Shown here one piece after another: positions 17,950 to 26,996 of a DNA stretch of 28,121 nucleotides. Source of the stretch: Penium margaritaceum (Eukaryota > Streptophyta > Zygnematophyceae > Desmidiales > Peniaceae); NCBI GenBank assembly GCA_023375785.1, contig SZWC01025457.1, positions 6,723-34,843 on the forward strand, in the 5' to 3' direction. How positions within the stretch are numbered: the first letter of the stretch is position 1; every line of letters starts with the position of its first letter. Made by a program: the position numbers and the translations under genes. The notes beneath the pieces were generated by a model. That model was given only the letters and a program-made list of their open reading frames with translations. It made no database searches and was not told where the DNA came from.

Positions 17950-19830
17950 AGACTGCCAGTCATCCAGCCAGGCGACGTTATCACGAAGAGGAGTGAGTGG
18001 GAAAGTCACGGCAGAGGATGGTGCGGATGAAGATACAAGACACAACCGTAGCACAGACTTTGTCATGTAGCGTAGGGAGGAACTAGCGACTATGCAACTT
18101 GCACTTCCCTGGGGAGGAGGGCAAGGAAGGTCGAGCTGAAGTGCAATGAAGTGCTCCAGCTGACGCTCGCGGGTGGAGGGTCTTACAAAGTAGACCGACT
18201 GTGGTGTAATGTTGCCAAAGTTCCGGAAGGAAGAGGAAGATACTGCTGGAGGCACCGGTGACGGAGGAGTGGGTGCGGACGACTGTGGAAGATACTGTAG
18301 TGGAGCCGTCGCGAGCGGTGCAGGTGCAGTAGGAGCACCAATGGTCACGGCAGTGGTGGCAAGGTGACGCTTCCGCTGGCGACGCATGGTGGCGATGACA
18401 CTAGCCTCTTCATTCGGGAGCAGACACGTGTACCACCCGTGTCCTAATTGGCCACAATTGTGGCAGACAAGGCCGGCGTCGTCGAATCCGCTAGACTGCT
18501 GCTGAGGACCCTTGCTGTTCTTGCCCCTTCGCTTCTTCTTGCCCGACGGGGTGGCGCCAGAAGACGATGCTACTGCTATGGCATCAATGGCCATGCAGGC
18601 GATGGTAAGAGAGGTGATGGAATCTTTGCGAGTGTGTGACTCCTGATGAGGCTTTTCGATGCAGAGGAAGAGCTTGTATGTGTAGGGCATGGAGGGTACC
18701 CTGGGAACCCATTGCGGTGAAGACGTCTTGGGAGTAATGGACGAAGACATCGAAGAAGGGGTCGGTGGCGCCGCGCTTGATAGTCCAAAGCGTGGAGAGA
18801 GGGGGTGGTGCAGCGTCTCCGAGGCGGCGCAGGATGTCCTCTGCACGTTGCCAGTAGGAGGTGACCGTCTCGGTCTCCCCTATGCAGAGGGAGTTGAACT
18901 CCCGGATCAGGCGGCTGGTTTCGGCGTCACTAGACAGGCAATGAGGGTGCGTGAGTACGTGCCATGCTGCTGCTGGGTTAGGGAGAGCGCCAGTGGTGAG
19001 GTCCATGAGGAAGGGCTCAAGGACGAGACGTGCAGCTGGAGAGGCCACAGGGGCAAGGACACGCACGCTGCAACCAGCGTCATACACTTGGTCGGCCTGG
19101 GTGGAGTCGAAGGGTAGGATGTATTAGGGCCACAAGCTCTCGCCTTGTGCCCAGAGCCAAAAGCTGAGCTCCCAGCTCCGAAAATGGTCGCCAACCTCAA
19201 GCAACGGCGGCGGGGTTTTGAAGTCCTTTGGCTTGCGACAGGCACCTAGAGTGGGGCCTAAGACTAATGTCACTGTCTGCTGTTGGCATTGGGTGTGTTG
19301 TTGCGCCAGGTACTACGTGGCATACGAGATTGCAGGGCTCACATACCTGGGTGGAACAAAAGGCGCTTGCTGACATTGCTGTTGCTGATATAGTGGTTGT
19401 TGCTGCTATAGCGGCTGCTGATGCTACTTCTGCAGCTGCTGCTGCGGCAACGGTGTCGACAGCTGTAGTGTTGCTAGCTGCTATGTTAGCGTTGCGAGCT
19501 GTTGGCGCAAAGCGCAAGTGGATCTGTCGTACCAGCATGACCTACGACAGAGCTTGCGGAGTGTTGGTGGTGCTGGTGCTGCTGTTGCTGTTGCTATTGC
19601 TGTTGTAGTGGCTGGTTCCTCTACTACTGTTGATGCTGCTATTGTTGCTGCTCTTGCTATTGTTGTTGCGACTGTTGCTGTTGCTACTATCGTGGCTGCT
19701 GCTGCTCCTGCTGCCGCTCTTGGTGCAGTTGCAGCAACGGCAGTTGTTGCTGCTGCTACTGCAGCTGCTACAGTTGTTGTAGGAAGGGTGGTCCTCCAAT
19801 TGAGGAGGATCCCTCTTCGTTCTCTGCCAT
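17950..19830 (-). pseudogene. gag: Element B gag with Gln-rich N-terminus and zinc knuckle
   Basis: The start is ATG 19828-19830 (MAENEEGSSSIGGPPFLQQL), aligned with the E gag start. Codons 18-90 are mostly Gln with nine TAG codons (21, 25, 48, 49, 58, 64, 69, 70, 79) and no TAA or TGA. A frameshift near 19515 leads into LRQQLATLT*QLATLQL, matching the coiled-coil segment of E. The conserved capsid domain follows (GPTLGA, KPKDF, SWELSFWLWAQGE, YDAGCSVRVL, PAAAWHVLTH, ETETVTSYWQRAEDILRRLG). After a second frameshift near 18700 comes KKKRRGKN and a complete CX2CX4HX4C knuckle, CHNCGQLGHGWYTC (18424-18465). A TAG near 19316 and a TAA near 19125 are further stops. Its likely role is capsid and RNA binding. 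Confidence 0.83.
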
Positions 19831-20173
19831 CAGTAGCGGCGGTTGCTGTAGCCACTGTTGTGTGAGCTGCAAGGCAACTGCTACTGCTGCTGCTACTGCT
19901 GCTGGTCTGCTATTGCAAGTGCTGCTCCCACTGTTGTTGCTGTTGTTGTGGCTGTTGTTATAACAACAGCTACTGCTACTGCTATAGTTGCTGCTGTTTT
20001 TGCTATTGTAGCTGCTGTTGCACCAGTAGCTACTGCTACTGCTGTTGGCGTTGAGCCGCTGCATGCTGTTGCGGCTGTTGTGGCTGCTACAATGGCTGTG
20101 GTGGTGGCTGCAGCCGCTGCACGGCCGCCTGCAGGGTGGGGGACTTTGTCTTGTATGTTTCCTCTTTTTTTTC

Positions 20174-21051
20174 CCTTTTTTTTCCTTGTGTTCATCACAA
20201 CAAGGTCGCTACTTGTTGTGAGCAGCGAGCGGCGAGCAGCGAGCTCGCTGCTTGCTGCTCGCTACTTGCTACGAGCTCTAAGCAGCAAGCTTGCTGCAAG
20301 CAGCAGGCTCACTGCTTGCAGTGAGCTTGCTGCTCAGAGCTCACTGCTTGTTGCAAGCAATGGACTGGGAGCAGCTGCTGCTGCTGTTGCTAACAGCTAC
20401 TGCAGCTGCTGCTATTGGTTGCAATTGCTGCTACAGCCGGCTGCTGCTGTTGCCGCTGTTGCTACAGCCGGCTGCTGCTGCTGCTCGCTGCTGCTGCTAT
20501 TAGAGCTGGCTGGTGCTGCTGCTCACTACTACTGCGTACTGTTACTGCTGCGAGCTGCTACTGCTGGCTGTTGCTGTTGCTTGCTGCCACGGGCTGCTGC
20601 TAGTGCAAGCTGCCGCGAGCTGCTGCTGCTGCCGGCTGCTGCTACNCCTTTTTTTTCCTTGTGTTCATCACAACAAGGTCGCTACTTGTTGTGAGCAGCG
20701 AGCGGCGAGCAGCGAGCTCGCTGCTTGCTGCTCGCTACTTGCTACGAGCTCTAAGCAGCAAGCTTGCTGCTCAGAGCTCACTGCTTGTTGCAAGCAATGG
20801 ACTGGGAGCAGCTGCTGCTGCTGTTGCTAGCAGCTACTGCAGCTGCTGCTATTGGTTGCAATTGCTGCTACAGCCGGCTGCTGCTGCTGCTCGCTGCTGC
20901 TGCTATTAGAGCTGGCTGGTGCTGCTGCTCACTACTACTGCGTACTGTTACTGCTGCGAGCTGCTACTGCTGGCTGTTGCTGTTGCTTGCTGCCACGGGC
21001 TGCTGCTAGTGCAAGCTGCCGCGAGCTGCTGCTGCTGCCGGCTGCTGCTAC
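20174..21051. repeat. Duplication flanking the n at 20646, copies of unequal length
   Basis: 20174-20645 and 20647-21051 start and end with the same sequence. The second copy lacks two pieces of about 30-36 bp, one of them carrying part of the palindrome cluster. The other n-junction pairs keep almost the same length, so here either the triplet repeats were mis-assembled or the two reads came from different repeat lengths. Confidence 0.8.
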
Positions 21052-21211
21052 TGCGCAAAGCTGTTGCTAGCTTCTGCTGCCATTGCTCACTGCTGTTGCA
21101 AGCTGCTGCTGCTACTGCTGCTGATGCAGGCTACTGTTGCTACTGTAGGCTACTGCTGCTGCCAGTCACTGCACCTGGTTGACGTCGCCACGTGCGTCGT
21201 CCCCAACAAGT

Positions 21212-21314
21212 GCCGGGCGTCGTCCATTTTGCCCAAACACGCACGCTGCGAATGCAGTCATGCGGTCAGAATAAGCTAGAAAAATAGCAATGAGGAGTTA
21301 TGGCTGCCTAAACA
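21212..21314 (-). repeat. LTR-1 fragment inside the leader of element B
   Basis: The sequence from gggcgtcgtccattttgccc through cagtcatgcggtcagaataa to gaggagttatggctgcc is nearly identical to the LTR internal segment 22205-22306, in the same orientation. The E leader lacks it: flanking cgtcgtc...caag and tgccgctcacctcc are almost adjacent there. It is therefore an extra copy of LTR sequence placed between leader and PBS in B or its lineage. Confidence 0.75.
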
Positions 21315-21451
21315 TGGCGTGCCGCTCACCTCCTTGCGTCACACGTGGGGGTCGGTGCTACAAAAAAAAATCGGGCAGCATTTCTCCTTGCCCAGTGACC
21401 GTGGGGAAAAATCTGACGCCGCCACCAGGCGGGTCAATGCTGCTGGGAAAA

Positions 21452-22010
21452 ATCTGGCAGCATTTCCCCTCCACTGGTGCGTATGGGGTCTGCCGGCGTA
21501 GTCTAGAACCTGTACGCCAGTTGTCTGCTGCTGCTGCTGCACTCTGGCTTTGATAACAAGGTGGAATCTATCCTAAAGTGCAGGTTGGGGCAATTTTGTT
21601 CTTGATGCAGCGTACGGGATTCTACGCTCGTTGCTTAGTTTGCTGCCCCCTTCAGTCTGCCGCTCCGCTCTAGAGTCGAAGTCTGAGTGCTTTGGGTTTT
21701 TTGCTCAGAGATGCGTGCACCAGTGTTAGCNATCTGGCAGCATTTCCCCTCCACTGGTGCGTATGGGGTCTGCCGGCGTAGTCTAGAACCTGTACGCCAG
21801 TTGTCTGCTGCTGCTGCTGCACTCTGGCTTTGATAACAAGGTGGAATCTATTCTAAAGTGCAGGTTGGGGCAATTTTGTTCTTGATGCAGCGTACGGGAT
21901 TCTACGCTCGTTGCTTAGTTTGCTGCCCCCTTCAGTCTGCCGCTCCGCTCTAGAGTCGAAGTCTGAGTGCTTTGGGTTTTTTGCTCAGAGATGCGTGCAC
22001 CAGTGTTAGC
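21452..22010. repeat. 279-bp direct duplication flanking the n at 21731
   Basis: 21452-21730 and 21732-22010 are both 279 bp and differ at one place that I see (atcctaaag/attctaaag). The boundary is exactly the n. It contains the PBS and the inner end of the 5' LTR of B. Confidence 0.9.
21544..21558 (-). promoter_or_regulatory. Degenerate PBS of element B
   Basis: The + strand reads CTGGCTTTGATAACA, differing at two positions from CTGGCTCTGATACCA of the E PBS and the initiator tRNA-Met 3' end. It is repeated at 21824-21838 in the duplicated copy, which is continuous with the LTR. The relative position is the same as in E. Confidence 0.72.
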
Positions 22011-22671
22011 GCCAGAAAGCAGCTGAAAACTGGAAGTGACTGACTAAGAGACAAGAATGAGACACAATGGGGAAACCCTCCAAGAACTAGCCTCCCCCAG
22101 CTCTGTAGGATTTGTTACTCAGTTCACCAGCCAATCAGAAGAAAACTCTAATTTCAGGCAGGCAGGTTTTCTCGGTGAGCCCTGCCAGACGGCCGACAGG
22201 CCAAACCCAGGCGTTGTCCATTTTTCCCAAACACGCACGCTGCGAATGCAGTCATGCGGTCAGAATCAGCTAGAAAAATAGCAATGAGGAGTTATGACGC
22301 TGCCTAAACCCAGGTAGCGTCTACACTAATCCCCGGTACCAACAATGCCAGAAAATCATGAAACTTGGACCATGGGCAAGACAAAGCGCTGCGAATGCAA
22401 CAGTTCAATCAAGGCGCTTGACGTGTGCAGGTACCACATGCAACGATAGTGCCTGCTGGCGGTACAACTGCCAAGGAGGTATACCGATGGAGCTGAGCAC
22501 GAAGGAGGGAGGAGGCTGCAGCAAACCGCGTGCAGGCCTCAGCGTGCGTCGGCTCCACCGGACGACACTCCATCAGCGTAGTGTCTTGCCCTCAGTCATC
22601 TGCATGCCGATGTACACAAGCCAGGAGGACACAACAGAGTACAAGTGAGAGATGTGAGAAAAAAACCAACA
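21839..22671 (-). repeat. 5' LTR of element B (LTR-1 family)
   Basis: On minus it starts TGTTGGTTTTTTTCTC at 22671 and ends beside the PBS copy at 21824-21838, giving about 833 bp. It is colinear with the LTR of E (5715-6565). Shared blocks are caagaactagcctcccccag (E: caagttctagatccccccca), the caggcaggttttctcgg block, cagctagaaaaatagcaatg and gccgatgtacacaagcc. The outer edge touches sequence assigned to the LTR of element D. Confidence 0.78.
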
Positions 22672-23522
<851 letters not shown>

Positions 23523-23530
23523 CCCCCCCA
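23523..23530 (-). promoter_or_regulatory. Polypurine tract of element D
   Basis: On minus TGGGGGGG directly precedes TGTTGTCATG, the inferred LTR start, and follows the RNase H frame. The G-run position is as expected for a PPT. Confidence 0.6.
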
Positions 23531-24441
23531 TGACCCATAGACGTCAGATGCCACAAGCGCGCTCAGGGCACATAGAGGTGATAACTAGCCACAAACAACA
23601 ATAATGAGCAACATCAGTTCTTGAACAGACATAGAGGTAGAATTGGGGTGAAAAAATGGGACGAGGTGTCGACACATAAACCGGGATTGACACGGAGTGT
23701 CCGGGGACCAAGAACATGTACAACCACCTTGAACTTCCCACTTGAGAGAGCCTTAGTGAGAAAGTCGGCACGCTGCGGACGGGTGTCAACTCTAATCACA
23801 TGCACATTACCACACGCAAAGTGATGTTCACTGTTGATGTGCTTTGTTTGAATGTGGTGCATGCCATCGTACTAAAAAATGGAAAGAGTGATTTCATTGT
23901 CGCAATGAAGAGTGATACATTGGATGGGCTGGCGCAGCTCCTGCATGAGATGACACAACAATATGCTCTCACAGACACCCGTACCCAGAGTCGCATACTT
24001 AGCCTCAGTCGCACTGCGCACGACAGAACCTTGGTTTCCGCTCTTTCAGGAAACCGTAGTGCCGCCGATGAGGAAGATGCAACCTCACTAGCTTCGCGTT
24101 CAATGATCCCGAGTCCAATCATTGTTTTTGTACCCATCAACGACAAAAGAGGGCTGTGCGCACACAAGCCTAGGCGGGTGTGGACACTACGTTGCGGGTG
24201 ATACACAACGTCATCTTGAGATGGAGGCGACGTGGGCACTGGGAGAACTGAGACAAGAAGTTGACTACAATAGCAGCGTCAACACATGTCGTAGCACCAA
24301 GAAACATCACAAACCCAATTACCTGAAGATATGTGGTGATGGTGACCTGCTTCCCAAACCACACAGGGTTTAGAAGCCTCTGCTTAGCAGGCGTCATAGG
24401 CATAGATGTTGAAATGGTATGCACCTTGTCCACTGCCTAGC
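23531..24441 (-). pseudogene. pol: Element D RT end and RNase H (first copy)
   Basis: The minus strand reads KVHTISTSMPMTP, TTYLQVIGFVMFLGATTCVD and VNFLSQFSQCPRRLH near 24430-24200, the end of copia RT. CDNEITLSIF, HHIQTKHINSEHHF and RADFLTKALSSGKF near 23900-23740 are the RNase H C-terminus. Several frame changes and stops (including TAG after LSIF) lie between. The upstream RT is missing because element C interrupts it near 24441. A second copy lies at 25052-25943. Confidence 0.78.
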
Positions 24442-25050
24442 TGGCTAGCTACACATATAGACAAGGCATGCACTACTCTATGGTGTATGTCCCCTTTGGT
24501 CTATTCTGAGATGGGCCAGGAATGCATTGCCCATAATGGGTATGTGGCATGTGGCTCATCATAGGAACTATCCCTTTTTGGTTTGGTTGAATAGACACCG
24601 GAGTCTCCAACGAGAGGTCGCAGGTTCAAGTCCCGCGACAGCCGCAATTTTCTTTGTGGCCAAAACTGGAACAGGAAGCTTCTAGGAAGCTTACTAGAGC
24701 CTGCCTTGAGGATGACACTTGGCGGTCTAAGGACGAGCCAAGTAGGACTGTAGGTTGAGGTTGGCTCCAGTGGAGCTACTACAAGCAGAAGCTTTAGCAA
24801 AGCTCTATAAGTGTAAAAGCCTGTACCTTGCATGCATCCATTTACAATTCTTGCCTTTGAGACTCCTCACAGAGTGTCCAACCAAAGGTAGACACTAAAG
24901 ACCAACATGCGGACTTCGTGAGGTTGCAAACCAAATGAACCTAAAGTGTGGATCCCTCGTTCGAGGGTGATATGTTATCTTGGTTGCAATACCAAGAGCG
25001 GTTGGCGGCCTCCCATGTCGGGACCCGTTTTCTAGACCGTTGCTATCCGG
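24442..25050 (+). repeat. LTR of element C, first (duplicated) copy
   Basis: Same sequence as 25944-26552, cut at the n at 25051 just before its 3' end. It begins where the RNase H reading of element D stops. A TATA box candidate is at 24806-24810. Confidence 0.7.
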
Positions 25051-25051
25051 N

Positions 25052-25943
25052 GCCACAAGCGCGCTCAGGGCACATAGAGGTGATAACTAGCCACAAACAA
25101 CAATAATGAGCAACATCAGTTCTTGAACAGACATAGAGGTAGAATTGGGGTGAAAAAATGGGACGAGGTGTCGACACATAAACCGGGATTGACACGGAGT
25201 GTCCGGGGACCAAGAACATGTACAACCACCTTGAACTTCCCACTTGAGAGAGCCTTAGTGAGAAAGTCGGCACGCTGCGGACGGGTGTCAACTCTAATCA
25301 CATGCACATTACCACACGCAAAGTGATGTTCACTGTTGATGTGCTTTGTTTGAATGTGGTGCATGCCATCGTACTAAAAAATGGAAAGAGTGATTTCATT
25401 GTCGCAATGAAGAGTGATACATTGGATGGGCTGGCGCAGCTCCTGCATGAGATGACACAACAATATGCTCTCACAGACACCCGTACCCAGAGTCGCATAC
25501 TTAGCCTCAGTCGCACTGCGCACGACAGAACCTTGGTTTCCGCTCTTTCAGGAAACCGTAGTGCCGCCGATGAGGAAGATGCAACCTCACTAGCTTCGCG
25601 TTCAATGATCCCGAGTCCAATCATTGTTTTTGTACCCATCAACGACAAAAGAGGGCTGTGCGCACACAAGCCTAGGCGGGTGTGGACACTACGTTGCGGG
25701 TGATACACAACGTCATCTTGAGATGGAGGCGACGTGGGCACTGGGAGAACTGAGACAAGAAGTTGACTACAATAGCAGCGTCAACACATGTCGTAGCACC
25801 AAGAAACATCACAAACCCAATTACCTGAAGATATGTGGTGATGGTGACCTGCTTCCCAAACCACACAGGGTTTAGAAGCCTCTGCTTAGCAGGCGTCATA
25901 GGCATAGATGTTGAAATGGTATGCACCTTGTCCACTGCCTAGC
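25052..25943 (-). pseudogene. pol: Element D RNase H (second copy across the n)
   Basis: Repeat of 23550-24441 with the same motifs, HHIQTKHINSEHHF and RADFLTKALSSGKF. Almost certainly the same locus assembled twice. Confidence 0.75.
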
Positions 25944-26119
25944 TGGCTAGCTACACATATAGACAAGGCATGCACTACTCTATGGTGTATGTCCCCTTTG
26001 GTCTATTCTGAGATGGGCCAGGAATGCATTGCCCATAATGGGTATGTGGCATGTGGCTCATCATAGGAACTATCCCTTTTTGGCTTGGTTGAATAGACAC
26101 CGGAGTCTCCAATGAGAGG

Positions 26120-26163
26120 TCGCAGGTTCAAGTCCCGCGACGGCCACAATTTTCTTTGTGGCC
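26120..26163 (+). other. tRNA T-arm-like sequence and adjacent hairpin in the LTR of element C
   Basis: TCGCAGG-TTCAAGT-CCCGCGA (26120-26140) has a 7-nt TTCAAGT loop on a stem with one mismatch and contains GGTTCAAGTCC, a polymerase III B-box match. It is followed by GGCCACAA-ttttct-TTGTGGCC (26142-26163), a perfect 8-bp hairpin. I cannot fold a complete cloverleaf: the anticodon and acceptor arms do not pair. It may be a tRNA-derived relic. Confidence 0.45.
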
Positions 26164-26307
26164 AAAACTGGAACAGGAAGCTTCTAGGAAGCTTACTAGA
26201 GCCTGCCTTGAGGATGACACTTGGCGGTCTAAGGACGAGCCAAGTAGGACTGTAGGTTGAGGTTGGCTCCAGTGGAGCTACTACAAGCAGAAGCTTTAGC
26301 AAAGCTC

Positions 26308-26312
26308 TATAA
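26308..26312 (+). promoter_or_regulatory. Likely TATA box in the LTR of element C
   Basis: CTCTATAAGTG lies in the middle of the LTR, about 250 bp before its end. It fits a U3 promoter followed by an R region. Confidence 0.45.
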
Positions 26313-26564
26313 GTGTAAAAGCCTGTACCTTGCATGCATCCATTTACAATTCTTGCCTTTGAGACTCCTCACAGAGTGTCCAACCAAAGGTAGACACTAA
26401 AGACCAACATGCGGACTTCGTAAGGTTGCAAACCAAATGAACCTAAAGTGTGGATCCCTCGTTCGAGGGTGATATGTTATCTTGGTTGCAATACCAAGAG
26501 CGGTTGGCGGCCTCCCATGTCGGGACCCGTTTTCTAGACCGTTGCTATCCAGTGCATTGACAAC

Positions 26565-26579
26565 GGGTTATGGGCCCAC
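26565..26579 (+). promoter_or_regulatory. PBS of element C, complementary to the anticodon arm of initiator tRNA-Met
   Basis: GGGTTATGGGCCCAC is identical to the PBS of element A and lies two bases after the LTR end (CA at 26561-26562). The LTRs of A and C differ greatly, so keeping these 15 bases supports priming by a cleaved tRNA. Confidence 0.83.
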
Positions 26580-26996
26580 ACTTCTGGTTCTAAGGCACGC
26601 TTCCAAGACCGACTAGCGCGTGGTCTTGCAGGGCGCACACGTACAACAGGGACACGACCATCGGACGGCTCCATCTGCTCCATCGGCTCCATCGGCTTCT
26701 TCAGGTAGGGTGCGCGCACGTGGCGGACTAGGGGACGAGGATCAGCTCTGTCCATGTTGGACAAGATTCTCGAGCCCCAACGGGATTAAGCTCTACCCCC
26801 CTTTTTAGAAGGTGGTACGACCCCGAGTCCGTTCCCTCACGACGGCACCATCGCCTTAGGCGATCATCGGCTGGATGGGTATGCAACGGAACCAACTGCA
26901 CATTTGACAACGGTCGCAGTCAACAGCCTCATCAGCCTCATCGGCCTCAACAAAGCAGAGTAGCAGCAAAGCAGAGAAGACGAGCAACTGCCAAAA
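26580..26996 (+). other. Leader of element C
   Basis: Untranslated stretch between PBS and gag. It has short direct repeats of catcggctcc (near 26680) and cctcatcagcctcatcggcc (near 26930), as in the leader of A. I see no gene. Confidence 0.5.

Larger units (their letters stand above)
19831..21543 (-). other. 5' leader of element B, trinucleotide-rich
   Basis: Mostly degenerate CTG/CTA/TTG triplets on +, like the leader of E. Perfect palindromes include AGCAGCGAGCTCGCTGCT (20235-20252), GCAGCAAGCTTGCTGC (20282-20297) and the hairpin CTCACTGC-tt-GCAGTGAG (20308-20325). A T/C-rich run lies near 20160-20190. Open frames up to 278 codons are compositional. The unique part near the PBS matches the leader of E except for an inserted LTR-like piece. 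The n at 20646 lies inside. Confidence 0.65.
7050..22671 (-). mobile_element. Copia-type element B, minus strand, interrupted by element A
   Basis: From right to left it has LTR (22671), tRNA-Met PBS (21544-21558), leader, gag, protease, integrase, RT, RNase H, PPT (8136-8144) and 3' LTR edge (8135). The order protease, integrase, RT, RNase H defines Ty1/copia (Pseudoviridae-type) elements. A 5557-bp insertion (element A) and three n-junction duplications (8708, 20646, 21731) lie inside it, plus part of the one at 7385. It has many stops and several frameshifts, so it cannot be autonomous. The left limit is approximate. Confidence 0.8.
23550..26550. repeat. About 1.5-kb direct duplication flanking the n at 25051
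   Basis: 23550-25048 recurs at 25052-26550 with a constant offset of 1502. I see only a few substitutions (gtttggttg/gcttggttg, ccaacgag/ccaatgag, gacagccgc/gacggccac, ttcgtgagg/ttcgtaagg). Both copies contain the same D-to-C junction, which cannot arise twice independently. The second copy alone continues into the PBS and gag of element C. Confidence 0.92.
25944..26562 (+). repeat. 5' LTR of element C
   Basis: It ends TTGACA just before the PBS and shares gttttctagaccg near its 3' end and aggcatgcact near its 5' end with the LTR of A. The proposed start, TGGCTAGCTAC at 25944, gives TG...CA ends and about 619 bp. The exact start is uncertain because the 3' LTR lies beyond the window and no target duplication can be checked. 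Confidence 0.72.

Noticed and set aside
19858..20694. A 278-codon open frame and many similar Ala-, Leu-, Cys- or Ser-rich frames in the trinucleotide zones (3440-4790, 19228-21180)
   Set aside because: Triplet composition leaves several phases open on both strands. The frames lack conserved domains, and only the Gln-phase part at 3440-3614 and 19480-19830 shows conservation between E and B.
24560..24650. Possible functional tRNA gene
   Set aside because: Only the T-arm and B-box are convincing. The anticodon and acceptor arms do not pair and no cloverleaf can be drawn.
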